Shown here: piece after piece, positions 8,730 to 17,582 of the stretch
Position numbering within the stretch: the first letter of the stretch is position 1
How the letters are laid out: the number at the start of each line of letters is the position of its first letter
Assembly (NCBI RefSeq): GCF_000173075.1
Contig: NZ_ABVL01000026.1
Span: 23,495-87,494 of the forward strand
Length of the DNA: 64,000 bases
Direction of reading: 5' to 3'
DNA from: Chthoniobacter flavus Ellin428
GTDB taxonomy: Bacteria; Verrucomicrobiota; Verrucomicrobiia; Chthoniobacterales; Chthoniobacteraceae
Translations under genes and position numbers: made by a program
The notes under the pieces: generated by a model
Told to the model about the DNA's origin: nothing
Databases searched by the model: none
The model's input: the letters and a program-made list of their open reading frames with translations, nothing else

Positions 8730-9842
8730 CTACCCCACCACCCCCGCAGCCGGCCCCGCTATCTCGCTGCCGATCCAAAACGGAAGCGTGCTGCTGGCCA
8801 CGGCGACGGCCCCCTCCTCTGGCGATGGCGCCGCTTCTTTTTGCAAGACGTCCAGTCGCTCCCGCGGCAGCGCGTTGGCGAAATGCTCCAGCACCGGTGC
8901 GGGATCCAGCCGCAGCTCGGCATGGCCGATGAGATAGTTACGCACGCGGTCTTCCGTCTGCAGCCGGTACGGCACGCCGGCCGGCCGCTCGAAGCGATGC
9001 ACCCAGCGCAGGAAGGGCAGACAGAGCGTGCTCTTCCCGGCCTGCCGGAATTTCTCGTGGATGTAACATTCCTCGCCGCCAAAGCCGGAGAAGCGCGGAT
9101 TGAATCCCACCCACGCATCCCTGCGACAGGCAAACACTCCCATGCCTTGCGCCGGAATCTCGAATGGCCCCTCGGAAGTGAGCGCGGGCGCGAACCCGGC
9201 CGCTTCCAGATGTTTCTCGTGTCCGCACCAGGCGATCGATGGCAAAACCCGTTCACATTGGCAGCGGGTGATGCGTTCCCCCGTTTTGAGTGAGTGACAG
9301 GCGAGCGTGCCATGCGGTGGTGGCGTCTCCTCGCGGCGCGTGGAAAACATCCCGCCGCACCCGCAGCGCCATGCCGAGGCCCAGATCCCGAGCATCTGGG
9401 AGCGCCACACCGGATCGAAGTGCGTGGATTGATGGCGAAGGTCATCGTATTGGAGCGGACCTTGCAGCAGGTTCCCGCCATCGCGGCCGGCCTCGAAGAA
9501 GTCGATCAACTTGCGCAGGGCACCCGGAGCCAGCAGCACGTGGCTGTCCAATCCCAGAACGTACGGCGTTGCCGCCAGGTCAAACGCCCGGTATTTCAGC
9601 ACCGAACCGACGCCATCCGTCACCGGCACGTAACGCACCGGTTGCCCGGCAATCCATTTGGTGAAACGTGCGACCGCGGCGCCGTGGGCGCTGGAGGGAT
9701 GGTTATCCATGACCAGAAACTCGATCTCCTCGGCGACCTCGGGGTGAAATAGCCGGATGGCTTGTATCGTGAAATACAACCCGTCGAAGTCATCGAAGGT
9801 CAGAATGCTAATGGTTAGTTTACGCGTTGAGATAGGCTCCAT
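8730..9842 (-). CDS. Family 2-type glycosyltransferase
   Basis: 370 residues from the ATG at 9842 (MEPISTRKLTISILTF). The N-terminal Rossmann-like half has TISILTFDDFDG and a nucleotide-sugar region with LGLDSHVLL in the place of the DxD motif (D-S-H). The C-terminal half carries QGMGVFACRRDAW and FSGFGGEECYIHEKFRQAG, typical of GT2/GT27-like acceptor regions. The start overlaps the end of the preceding glycosyltransferase gene by 23 bases, which argues for one operon. A longer reading frame to 9977 is rejected because it runs into that gene. In this setting it may glycosylate a virion protein or modify a surface glycan. Confidence 0.75.
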   Translation of the reverse strand: MEPISTRKLTISILTFDDFDGLYFTIQAIRLFHPEVAEEIEFLVMDNHPSSAHGAAVARFTKWIAGQPVRYVPVTDGVGSVLKYRAFDLAATPYVLGLDSHVLLAPGALRKLIDFFEAGRDGGNLLQGPLQYDDLRHQSTHFDPVWRSQMLGIWASAWRCGCGGMFSTRREETPPPHGTLACHSLKTGERITRCQCERVLPSIAWCGHEKHLEAAGFAPALTSEGPFEIPAQGMGVFACRRDAWVGFNPRFSGFGGEECYIHEKFRQAGKSTLCLPFLRWVHRFERPAGVPYRLQTEDRVRNYLIGHAELRLDPAPVLEHFANALPRERLDVLQKEAAPSPEEGAVAVASSTLPFWIGSEIAGPAAGVVG

Positions 9843-10692
9843 AAGAAAACTCCGTCGGGATGGGAAATAACTCCTTGCTCGCGGCCAGGATGCGCAGCAG
9901 CTCCGCGAATCGCTCGAGCGGCATGAGCTTGTGCACGCAGTATTTCCAGACGAGGAAATCCAGGAACTGGTCGGCACTCACCTCGCCCGGCTCGATCCTC
10001 GGCGCCACGTGGCGCCCGGAGTATTGCACGCAGCCGGTTTGCCAGAAATAGCCGGGCGCATATTGCACGACATGTTTGCCGCGCATCAGGGCATCCACGG
10101 CGAAGGTCGAGTTATAGGTGAGAACAAACTCGCACTGATCGATCACCGAGGGATTGACGTGCCCGATCTCGCAACCATGTTGTGCGGCCAGGCCGTCGAC
10201 GAGGGCCATTTCCGCCCGATTGCCGAGGGTGACCGGATGCTTTTTCAGAAAGGCCCGTGGCCCGTAGTGCGCGCACGCCTCGGCGACGAACCGATGATAG
10301 TCCGCGGTCGATCCCGCGCGCAAAATGGAGCGGTCATTCGGATGTTGCAGCACGATCACCACCCCCGGCCATTCCCGCTTCGCCGCCGGCTGGCCAAACT
10401 TCGGCTTGAGCGCCAGCGTGCGCCAACTGCGCGGAGCTTCGAATCGCTCGATCCACCGGCGGGCGGCCGGAAAGTTGAGCGACGCGCTTTCGTAGAGACC
10501 GACCGCGTCGAAATGGATGGCATCCCAAAAGAAGCCGGTCTCCATCGTGCAATGCCGTACGCCGCGCACATTCTCTCCCCAAGCCACGTGAAATCCTTCG
10601 CCGGGTGGGCCCACCGAAATTCCGTGCCCGGCCAGTCGCGCGTATTCCTGCGACTTCAAAAATGTCGGCCATAGGGAATCGATCGTGATCAC
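9820..10692 (-). CDS. Capsule-polysaccharide-type glycosyltransferase
   Basis: 290 residues from GTG 10692. This GTG overlaps the TGA of the upstream gene (GTGA), which defines the start, and the next gene also overlaps, so translation is probably coupled. Motifs fit the capsule synthesis (KpsS/LipB-like) fold: VLQHPNDRSI, then FLKKHPVTLG (K-K-H-P), then FVLTYNSTFAVDALMRGKHVVQYAPGYF, with the usual S/T plus hydrophobic nucleotide-binding segment. Substrate unknown. It pairs with the GT2 gene that follows. Confidence is high for a sugar transferase, lower for the exact family. Confidence 0.65.
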   Translation of the reverse strand: MITIDSLWPTFLKSQEYARLAGHGISVGPPGEGFHVAWGENVRGVRHCTMETGFFWDAIHFDAVGLYESASLNFPAARRWIERFEAPRSWRTLALKPKFGQPAAKREWPGVVIVLQHPNDRSILRAGSTADYHRFVAEACAHYGPRAFLKKHPVTLGNRAEMALVDGLAAQHGCEIGHVNPSVIDQCEFVLTYNSTFAVDALMRGKHVVQYAPGYFWQTGCVQYSGRHVAPRIEPGEVSADQFLDFLVWKYCVHKLMPLERFAELLRILAASKELFPIPTEFSYGAYLNA

Positions 10693-11051
10693 GGAAAAGG
10701 GGTGGTGGTCGGGGGATAAGTGGTCGGAGGATGCGTCGTCGTCGTCGTCGTGCTCGTGGTGGTACTGCTCGTCGTGGTGGTTGTACTCGTGGTCGTACTC
10801 GTCGTTGTGCTCGTGCTCGTCGTCGTCGACGTTGGTGGTGGCGTCGTCTCCGGCCCCGGACCCTCGAGTCGCGTGAGCTGCGGTCCGCTGGGCGGATCTT
10901 CCCCGGCCTCCCCGTCGGTGTCCGGATCGAGCCACGCGTCATCCGCGATCCCGTGAATCATCTGCGGCGCCACCGGCTCGTCGGATTGAAAGGGCAATGG
11001 CGAAGCCTGCCACGTGGGCTGATAAGTCGAGATATCGTTCTCTTCGTCCAT
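10689..11051 (-). CDS. Small acidic protein with Thr-rich tail
   Basis: 120 residues. The first 65 (MDEENDISTYQPTWQASPLP...) closely match the 63-residue product of the gene at 11389, so this is a tandem duplicate. The C-terminal 50 residues are almost only Thr and Ser followed by PPTTYPPTTTPFP, encoded by a GT/TC-rich low-complexity stretch (10740-10850). Thr-rich tails are candidate O-glycosylation sites, and two glycosyltransferase genes follow directly (the first overlaps by GTGA). That link is an inference. Confidence 0.6.
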   Translation of the reverse strand: MDEENDISTYQPTWQASPLPFQSDEPVAPQMIHGIADDAWLDPDTDGEAGEDPPSGPQLTRLEGPGPETTPPPTSTTTSTSTTTSTTTSTTTTTSSTTTSTTTTTTHPPTTYPPTTTPFP

Positions 11052-11076
11052 ATCAAGGTGATGTTACTGGAACTTG

Positions 11077-11198
11077 GAGACTGTGAGAGAAAGCGGCAGC
11101 GAGATTATTTGGCCCGCGCATCACACAGATGACGCGAATGAAGAATACGCCCATTTGTGTCATTCGTGTTATTCGCGGGCACTTTTTTCACAGTCTCT
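11077..11198. mobile_element. MITE-like element, family K copy 1
   Basis: The element begins AGACTGTGAG and ends CACAGTCTCT, imperfect terminal inverted repeats, and has an internal hairpin (GGCCCGCG...CGCGGGC). An almost identical copy lies at 37803-37926. It sits between the two duplicated genes, and its edge supplies the stop codon of the 63-residue gene. Confidence 0.7.
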
Positions 11199-11389
11199 TA
11201 GACCCCGACGAGCGACGTCGGGTCGTCGCCGGAGGTTCCGCCCGATTCGCTGTCGGTCTGCGAATCCAGCCACGCGTCATCGGCGACCCCGTGGATCATG
11301 GGCGGCGCCACCGGTTCATCCGACTGAAATGGCAGGGGCGCGCTCTGCCAGGTCGGCTGGTAAGTGGAAATGGCGTCGTCGTCATCCAT
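11198..11389 (-). CDS. Truncated duplicate of the small acidic virion-associated protein
   Basis: 63 residues, MDDDDAISTYQPTWQSAPLP..., nearly identical over its first 50 residues to the product of 11051-10689. It lacks the Thr-rich tail: the frame ends at a TAA formed exactly at the edge of the family K element (11198-11200). It begins one base after the TGA of the 535-residue gene. It may still be expressed, but it looks like a duplicate shortened by an insertion. Confidence 0.55.
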   Translation of the reverse strand: MDDDDAISTYQPTWQSAPLPFQSDEPVAPPMIHGVADDAWLDSQTDSESGGTSGDDPTSLVGV

Positions 11390-11390
11390 C

Positions 11391-12998
11391 TCAAGACGGC
11401 GCAGAGCCACTGGTGTAGGGCACGCTGATCAGGAAGACGACGACCTCCCATAACCCACCCGCGTCGTATTTCGAAGGCTGGCCCATGAGGGTGATGATAT
11501 CGCCCTGCGTGAATTGAGTGGGGATGCTCGCCGGCAAATCCACGATGGCTCCCGAAAAGCCCAGGATACTGCCTCCGCCGATCAGGCCGCCCAGGGCGGT
11601 GATGCCGCCGGAGCCATCGAGCTTCGACGGCGATAATGCTCCCGTCGCGCTGGTGCCGGTGAGGCAGTGCGGAATGCGCCCCGTGCGAAAGTTAACCGAG
11701 CTACTGATCGTCGAGTTCACCAGGTCCGGGGTGAAGATCCGCGAAGAAGAGCCACCCTGGATGACAAACGTGCCGCTCGATGGCATGACGAACGTCGGCG
11801 CGAGGTTGCTTTCAAACGAGTCCGGCGGCGGCCCGACGAAGAAGCAACGCAGCCGGCGCGCCCGGCAAGGGCCATGATAGCCATCCTGCATCGGCAATCC
11901 CACCGCGCCACCCCAACTGGTGGAATAGTTATAACCATTGAATCCGGCCGTGGAACCGCCGTCGTTGTAAAACTGGATGCCCTTGAGAAAGTCGGGGAAG
12001 TCGTAGTCCTTCCAGCAATGGAAATCTTCGTTGTAGGTGGCCAGCGCGCCCATCGGCGTCATCGTGCCACCCACGCCCCCGCTGGTGATCGTGGCGATGG
12101 CGTCCATGATCACTTCCACCACGATCTTGGTGGAGAGCGGAATGGAGAGAATTTTGCGCGGACCATCGACCTTCGGCGCGGACTTGGTGCCGGATAACAT
12201 CACCCAATCGCCGACCGACAAGCCATGCGCGGCGTCCAGCGTGACCGTGGCGGTCCCGTTCCCGCTATTGACCACGGACTGCACGTTTCTCATCGCCACG
12301 TCGGACACGCTCGGCACCCCGACCATGGTATCGAGCTTGATCAGGATGCTGGCATTGCTCGGGACCGGCTGCAGCTCGCGCACGATGCGGTTGATCGCGG
12401 TCATCGTGCCCGCCGCGGTCCCCGCGCCGGTCAGGTTGGCGGAGACGACGATCTGCGTTTCCGAAGGCACGCTGACGATCATCTGGTTCCCATCGATCGC
12501 CGGCGCCGAATTCGTGCCCGCGAAGACCACCCAGCATTTCGGCGGAAGATCATGCGCCGCGGAGAGGGTAACGGTACACGTACCATCGCCATTATCCGCG
12601 ATGGAAGAAACATGGACCGGCGCCGGCTGAAACTCGCCGGCGGTGTAACTGCCGTTTGCGGCGACCTGCCGCCGGGCGGTTAACATCGGGATACCCGTCT
12701 CGCGGTAGGAGCGAATATCGACGAAGATGGGCCCCGGCAGCGTCTCGTACACCGCGGTGAAGTTTTGGTCGTCATCGCTGCCCTTGTCCGTGCTCTGGCT
12801 GATGAGCAGCGCGTTCGGATAAGAGAGCTTGTCCGGGTGCGCGGAGAGAAACGCCCGTTCCCGGCGGCTGTCCGTCTTGCGGGCGTTCCACGCTTCGACG
12901 ATGCGCGGGAAACGCAGGTCGCCGTAAGGGTAGCTTACGCCCGGCTTGCCGTACTTGGGATGCGAAGGATCGCGCTGGTCGAGGCGAGGAGGAGGCAT
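11391..12998 (-). CDS. Virion-associated protein with two tandem beta-domains
   Basis: 535 residues from ATG 12998 (MPPPRLDQRDPSHPKYGKPG). Two related segments of about 75 residues lie near 130-205 and 240-320. Each opens with a variant of GNGTATVTLDAAHGL and contains W-V-x-x-x-G-T-x-S-A-P-x-x-D-G, suggesting repeated Ig-like or tail-adhesin beta-domains. The C-terminal third is Gly/Ser-rich. The 276-residue upstream extension of this frame is rejected because it lies over the connector gene. Its place between connector and appendage genes fits a tail or surface component. Confidence 0.6.
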   Translation of the reverse strand: MPPPRLDQRDPSHPKYGKPGVSYPYGDLRFPRIVEAWNARKTDSRRERAFLSAHPDKLSYPNALLISQSTDKGSDDDQNFTAVYETLPGPIFVDIRSYRETGIPMLTARRQVAANGSYTAGEFQPAPVHVSSIADNGDGTCTVTLSAAHDLPPKCWVVFAGTNSAPAIDGNQMIVSVPSETQIVVSANLTGAGTAAGTMTAINRIVRELQPVPSNASILIKLDTMVGVPSVSDVAMRNVQSVVNSGNGTATVTLDAAHGLSVGDWVMLSGTKSAPKVDGPRKILSIPLSTKIVVEVIMDAIATITSGGVGGTMTPMGALATYNEDFHCWKDYDFPDFLKGIQFYNDGGSTAGFNGYNYSTSWGGAVGLPMQDGYHGPCRARRLRCFFVGPPPDSFESNLAPTFVMPSSGTFVIQGGSSSRIFTPDLVNSTISSSVNFRTGRIPHCLTGTSATGALSPSKLDGSGGITALGGLIGGGSILGFSGAIVDLPASIPTQFTQGDIITLMGQPSKYDAGGLWEVVVFLISVPYTSGSAPS

Positions 12999-13027
12999 GG
13001 GAGTGCTTGGTGCTTGGTGCTTAGTAA

Positions 13028-14281
13028 TCAGTAATAAGTCACCTGCCGCGGCGCGGTCAGCGCCCGGCTGTTCTTCAGCTTGTCCAGGGCGATGCGGTAT
13101 TGCTTCTCGATCCCGGGTTTGGCTTCGGAATTGCGGAAACTCGGCGTGCTGGTGAAACGCCAGAGGGCCATCGGGATGAGGATCAACTCCACGGCCGCGT
13201 CGACGATCGGGATAACCGTCCCGGGATCGCCCGCCCCGCCGCCGCTGTCGCTGGTCATCACGCTGACCGTGCCCGTGGCCGAACCTTCGTTGCTGTAACC
13301 GCCCAGCGGCGAGGTCACAGCCCCGCTCTGCCAGTACGACGCCGGCGCGGCGCTCAGTCCGGTGAGGCTGGACGCCAGCACATAGGCGCTGGCCCAGGGC
13401 GCGTAGAAGATCGCGTAGCCGGGGCGCGTGACCCCGAGGAAAGCGCGATACCCATTGATATCGCACAGGTAAGTGTAACTCTGGTCGGCATCGCCCCCCG
13501 ACCCGGAAACCGTCAGCGTGGTCAGCGGGCTCACGATATCCGCGCGGGTGAAACGCGGCGGATTCGCCGCCGCGCGGAAAGCCAGGGTGTAATTCTGATC
13601 CGGCAACGGCGCCACGCGCAACCGGCGCGGCACATAATCCAGCGTACCATCGTACGCCCCCAAGGCCAGGGCCACGCGCGGACGCCCCACGCTCTTGCGG
13701 ATGAACGAGAATAGCGGCGAAAGATCGCCACGGCCATCGGGACTGACCACCATCGGCCAGCCCGACAGGCGGAGGAACTCCTCGAGCGAATCCGCGATCG
13801 GCATGGGAAATTGATTCGGCAGCCACAGCGGCCCAATCGCCCGGGAGTAATTCGACGGCAGCGTCACGCTGTCGCCGTAAATCGTCGCCGCAACGCCCGT
13901 CGCCGTCGGCCCATTGTACGGCCGGGCGAGTTGTGTCTGGCTGGCCAGTTCGTTGTCCTGGTCATCGCCGCCGATGCGGATCGTGCCGCCATTCATCCGC
14001 GCGGCGTAACCGGTGAGATTGGCAATCGTCGTGCTCCCCTGGGTGACATCGAGCGTCACCGCCGCTGGGCCGTAAAGCATCGCGCCGGTGCTGACCTCGC
14101 GGTTGGCAATCGGCGAAACTTCATGCACCTCGTGCAAGGCCTGGGTGAGAGCCAGCGCGACGTTGTCGAGGTCGCCCGGCTGGCAGGACTCGAGTTGCGA
14201 GCCCGCGGGCTGGGGCGTGAATTGCGTGACGCCGATATAACTCAGGAGCGTCCTCGCGGCTTGTTGAACGGTGACGGACAT
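13028..14281 (-). CDS. Putative head-tail connector/adaptor protein
   Basis: 417 residues. The helical N-terminus (MSVTVQQAARTLLSYIGV...NVALALTQALHEVHEVSP) is followed by TLPSNYSRAIGPLWLPNQFP and, about 60 residues later, VGRPRVALALG and RLRVAPLPDQNYTLAFRAAANPPR. This order (helical start, 'LPSNYSR' segment, 'PLPDQNYTL' beta segment) recalls the gp4/gp11-type tail-tubular adaptors of podoviruses, where positions of this kind contact the portal. The ATG (14281-14279) shares one base with the previous TGA (TGATG). It is encoded two genes after the major capsid protein. The adaptor assignment is by resemblance and gene order, not by a named-domain match. Confidence 0.5.
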   Translation of the reverse strand: MSVTVQQAARTLLSYIGVTQFTPQPAGSQLESCQPGDLDNVALALTQALHEVHEVSPIANREVSTGAMLYGPAAVTLDVTQGSTTIANLTGYAARMNGGTIRIGGDDQDNELASQTQLARPYNGPTATGVAATIYGDSVTLPSNYSRAIGPLWLPNQFPMPIADSLEEFLRLSGWPMVVSPDGRGDLSPLFSFIRKSVGRPRVALALGAYDGTLDYVPRRLRVAPLPDQNYTLAFRAAANPPRFTRADIVSPLTTLTVSGSGGDADQSYTYLCDINGYRAFLGVTRPGYAIFYAPWASAYVLASSLTGLSAAPASYWQSGAVTSPLGGYSNEGSATGTVSVMTSDSGGGAGDPGTVIPIVDAAVELILIPMALWRFTSTPSFRNSEAKPGIEKQYRIALDKLKNSRALTAPRQVTYY

Positions 14282-14730
14282 CAGCAGTGCCCTCCGGTGA
14301 TCGCCTTGAGCAGCTCCTCGCGAGTACTGCCGCGCGTGACCTTCACCCCGGCCGCCTTCGCCGCCTTCAGCAAGGCGGCGCGCGGGAGATCGGGGTGGGC
14401 TGCAGTCGGGGCAGTCGAAGCAGTCGGCGTCGGCGTCGCCGTCGCGCTCGGCGCAGTCGTCGCCGCCATCCCCGCCGCCACCGCCTCCCCGAGCACAAGC
14501 TTCGGTTCCCAGATGAAGAACCCGCTCATCCCCTGGCGCATCTTCTTGAAGAGATCTTCGCGAGCCGATTCATATTCAGCGAGACTGAGCTCGACGACGT
14601 GGCACTTGTGTTCCGGCGAATAGCGCGACAGCGGGCCATAAGCTTTGCCGCTATAGCCCTTCAGCGCGGTGTTCAGCCCGTCGTAACCGAGCATGCGGTT
14701 GAGGAGGATGACTTTGGCAGAGTTGTTCAT
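14281..14730 (-). CDS. Small virion-associated protein with C-terminal HeH-like motif
   Basis: 149 residues. The N-terminal 75 are unrecognised (MNNSAKVILLNRMLG...). An Ala/Thr/Pro linker (TAPSATATPTPTASTAPTAA) leads to a short helix-extension-helix-like C-terminus (DLPRAALLKAAKAAGVKVTRGSTREELLKAI), a module common in small phage head proteins. The TGA overlaps the following ATG by one base. The gene starts about 385 bp after the capsid gene, across a family A repeat. Confidence 0.5.
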   Translation of the reverse strand: MNNSAKVILLNRMLGYDGLNTALKGYSGKAYGPLSRYSPEHKCHVVELSLAEYESAREDLFKKMRQGMSGFFIWEPKLVLGEAVAAGMAATTAPSATATPTPTASTAPTAAHPDLPRAALLKAAKAAGVKVTRGSTREELLKAITGGHC

Positions 14731-14852
14731 AAATCATTAGCTTTGGGGATTAGTCTCTCGGGTTTGATGGGTTAAGCGGGAGATAGGCAGGCTCGCCTTA
14801 GCAGCGGTCCTCAATCGTCGAAGTTGGCGTTTGGAATCAACGGAATGTCCCC

Positions 14853-14958
14853 CTGGGAGGGGCGACTTTCCAGTCGCCCTGCGTCGCGAAGCGACGCCCA
14901 AAAGATGGCGCTGCGCGCGTTGAATTGGGTCAGCGACTGGAAAGTCGCCGCTCCCAGT
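14853..14958. repeat. Family A palindromic repeat, copy 1
   Basis: The arms CTGGGAGGGGCGACTTTCC and GGAAAGTCGCCGCTCCCAG flank a GCGTCGCGAAGCGACGC mini-hairpin. Copies occur at 18621, 27620, 32195 and 35610. A fragment resembling family E text (TGTCATC..GAGCG) follows at about 14990. Confidence 0.75.
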
Positions 14959-15115
14959 GAGAGAGCGCGAAGCGCCCCCAAAAATGACCTGTCATCTTGA
15001 GCGGAGCGGGGAAGCATGAGCGGAGTCGAAAGCCGAGTTTGGACGCCCGCCCCCCTGCACCCCGAGCCGCCTCGCGGCGGACTCGGGGTGAGGTGTGGCG
15101 ACTAATCAGTCAGGC

Positions 15116-16834
15116 TCAGGCGATCACCGGGAAACCGTCGATCTTCCGGGCGAAGACATTCAGCGTGTAGTTCGGTGTCTTGCCGTCGGGCCGTTTGAAG
15201 GCCGCGGTGCCGTAGCAGGTCTCGATGCCTTTCGAGAACGCCTGGTTGTGCGGCATGACCCATTCCGTGCGATGGATGCCTTTGGCAAACGAGTTACCCG
15301 GCAGCGCGATGCGGCCGTAACCGCAAACCAGCGCCATCTCGCCCATGCCGAAGCCATAGCCGAGCGGCACGCCCTTGCTGTTCGTCTCGTAGATCTTCGA
15401 GCCGGCGGCGATCGCGCCTTCGGACACGCCGAGGAACCCGGCGCCGTCCGCAGTAGTCAGCCACGCGCCCGTGTTCCAGCTCACATCGCCGACGTTCTGA
15501 TTGTAATCCCCCGTGGTCGTCGAGCCGAGGCGCACCACGCCGGTCAGCGTGTTGCCGTTGTTACCGGTGTAACTGAAGAAGCTCGCCAGGCCGGTCACCG
15601 AGTCGATGATCACGAAAAAGCCCTTGTTACCGAGGCTATTCCCGAGCGGCGAGGTGTAACCCGTGGGCCGCGCATTGTAAGTCCGCGACACCCGGTTGAT
15701 CGGCGAGTAAGCATAGAGCGAGAAGAACTCGAAGAAGTTCCGCAACGGCGTCGCGGTCGCCTTCGCCGTCGAACCGCCGCCATCGATCGTCGCCGCGGTC
15801 GGCAGCGTGATGCTGGTCCCCTTGGCGGCGATCGCCGTGCCGAGCAACGCATCCGGCTGCAGCGCCGCGCCGATGCTCCCGATGGCGCCATGCTGGATGA
15901 CATGCCACGGGTAAAGCACGTTATTGTCGTACTCGTAATACTCGCCGGTGAAGAGCGGGTTCTTATCCCCGCGTTCCTTGGCAAACTTGGCCGCCTCCTG
16001 CCACACGCTATCGCCTTTCAGCGGGCGGGCATTCTGCTGGCTGGTGAATTGCAGGTACCGATTGATCCGGCCATGCATCTGGTCCTTCATCGTGGTCGTG
16101 CGCGCGTCGAAGGGGATCGCCCCGAGATCGTGCAGCCGGCCGCCGGATTTCTCGATGACCGACGTGCTGAAGACATCCGCCGTGCCGAGCGTGTCGATCG
16201 TCTTGCCGTTGGGCAGGATGAGGTTATCGCTCGTCGCCTCGCACTTCAGATCCTGCATGGCGTCATCGCTCTGCTGCTTGGCGATGCGCACCGCCAGCAG
16301 TTCCTGGCTGATGTCATCCCATTCCGCGCCGATCACGGTCTGCGACTTGCCGGTGTTATCGATCGCCACCGGGAAGAAGCCGAGATCGACGACCAGTTGA
16401 AAGTCGCCAGGGCTGACCGCTTCCTCGTTGCCGGTGCGGGCCGCATTGCCGCCCACCACCGGGCCGCCGAGCTGATCGACCGTGGTGATATTGATCGTCG
16501 TGCCGCGCAGCTTGCTGAAGTCGTTCTTGACGATGATCGGTTTGCCGGAACCCGGCGCGCCGGTCATGTTATCGGCGAAAGGACTGGAAGCGGCGGCGAT
16601 CACGCCAACCTTCATCTCCCAGGCGACTTCTTCGTCGTGGGCCGCCGAGCCGATGATCTGCGTTTTGGTCGAACCCGCCACCGCGGCGATATTCGCCATG
16701 CCGACGTAGCCGTAGGCGCAGGGATTGATGAACGCCGCCAGCAAGGCGACGGTGAGAGTCGCCAGCCAGCCGGCCGGCGAGACAAGGAGTGCAGCGCCGA
16801 GAGTAATACCGGCGCGAGTGATGAGATGTTTCAT
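15116..16834 (-). CDS. N4-gp56-type major capsid protein
   Basis: 572 residues. From about residue 98 it carries the N4-gp56 family signature: P-I-I-V-K-N-D-F-S-K-L-R-G, then DQLGGPVVGG...TGNEEAV and DLGFFPVAIDN. Such proteins form the HK97-fold shell of N4-like and related tailed viruses. Unusually, a 35-residue hydrophobic stretch (about 8-42) precedes the family region. A start at Met46 (16699, MANIAAVAGSTKTQ) would give a typical capsid N-terminus and may be the true start; neither has a clear ribosome site. It follows the scaffold-like genes on the same strand. Confidence 0.75.
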   Translation of the reverse strand: MKHLITRAGITLGAALLVSPAGWLATLTVALLAAFINPCAYGYVGMANIAAVAGSTKTQIIGSAAHDEEVAWEMKVGVIAAASSPFADNMTGAPGSGKPIIVKNDFSKLRGTTINITTVDQLGGPVVGGNAARTGNEEAVSPGDFQLVVDLGFFPVAIDNTGKSQTVIGAEWDDISQELLAVRIAKQQSDDAMQDLKCEATSDNLILPNGKTIDTLGTADVFSTSVIEKSGGRLHDLGAIPFDARTTTMKDQMHGRINRYLQFTSQQNARPLKGDSVWQEAAKFAKERGDKNPLFTGEYYEYDNNVLYPWHVIQHGAIGSIGAALQPDALLGTAIAAKGTSITLPTAATIDGGGSTAKATATPLRNFFEFFSLYAYSPINRVSRTYNARPTGYTSPLGNSLGNKGFFVIIDSVTGLASFFSYTGNNGNTLTGVVRLGSTTTGDYNQNVGDVSWNTGAWLTTADGAGFLGVSEGAIAAGSKIYETNSKGVPLGYGFGMGEMALVCGYGRIALPGNSFAKGIHRTEWVMPHNQAFSKGIETCYGTAAFKRPDGKTPNYTLNVFARKIDGFPVIA

Positions 16835-17108
16835 AGGAATGAAAACAGAGTTAGTGCGTGATTGATTGATGTTAGGGTTTACGGTTTACTGCCTCTCCAC
16901 GCCGGCTCGCGCCTGGCCGCCAAAAGTTTGTTTGAGAAAAAAGTGAATGCGTCGAAGAAGCGCGCGCGGGGCGAGCTTTCCCCGGAGGGACACGCTCCTG
17001 CGTGCTCCCACTCTTCGGCCACGCCGAGGGAAAAAGATGGGGAACGCGCGGGAGCGCATCCCTCCGTTGGGGCAGCCCAGGATCGACTATGGCTCGATCG
17101 AAAATCCA

Positions 17109-17582
17109 TTACCGCGTGATGATGCTCCCGATCGGCCGCCGGTAAGCCCGGAAATTCCCCGTCGTCGCCGCCTCGAACGCCGCCTCCGCCTCGCGTGCAA
17201 TATCCGCCGCGGTCCTGGCCGGCGGCGGCGGAGCGCTGCCCTTGTTCGCCGCCGCGGGCCGGATGGCCGGCGGCGGTTGCGCCGCCGGAACCGCCGGCAT
17301 CGCCGGTCCCCCGCCCCGCCCCGCTGCGCCTTGGGCGCCAAGCATCCGCGCCGCTTTCGCCGCGAAATGCATCGGCCCATCCACACTCTGCGCCTTGGCA
17401 TGATCCGGATGCGTCGGGCTGTGCGCCGCCACGGAGAGTTCGTACCAGAGTTGAAAGAGCGGACTGTTTTCGTGATTGAGCGCCGGGAACTGCTTGCGCG
17501 CCGCGGCGTCATTGGCATCGCGCTGCGCTTCAAAAGCCCCCAGCTCGCGAGCCTGTTCGCGGGCGTGTTCCCGCTCCGACAC
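17109..17582 (-). CDS. Scaffold-like protein, downstream frame
   Basis: 157 residues in the reading frame beginning at GTG 17582. The start is a charged helix (SEREHAREQARELGAFEAQRD), followed by an Ala/Pro/Gly-rich linker and a C-terminal motif EAAFEAATTGNFRAYRR that resembles EAIFEARTTGNNKEADR of the preceding gene. It overlaps that gene by about 50 bases in another frame. The charged helix would continue the coiled coil of the upstream product, so this may be the C-terminal part of one protein split by a frameshift at the C run near 17584-17588, or a separately initiated partner. It lies directly before the capsid gene, as scaffolds do. Confidence 0.5.
   Translation of the reverse strand: MSEREHAREQARELGAFEAQRDANDAAARKQFPALNHENSPLFQLWYELSVAAHSPTHPDHAKAQSVDGPMHFAAKAARMLGAQGAAGRGGGPAMPAVPAAQPPPAIRPAAANKGSAPPPPARTAADIAREAEAAFEAATTGNFRAYRRPIGSIITR

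Noticed and set aside
11391..13826. 811-residue protein
   Set aside because: The first 276 residues are read from the connector gene in another frame; the real start is the ATG at 12998.
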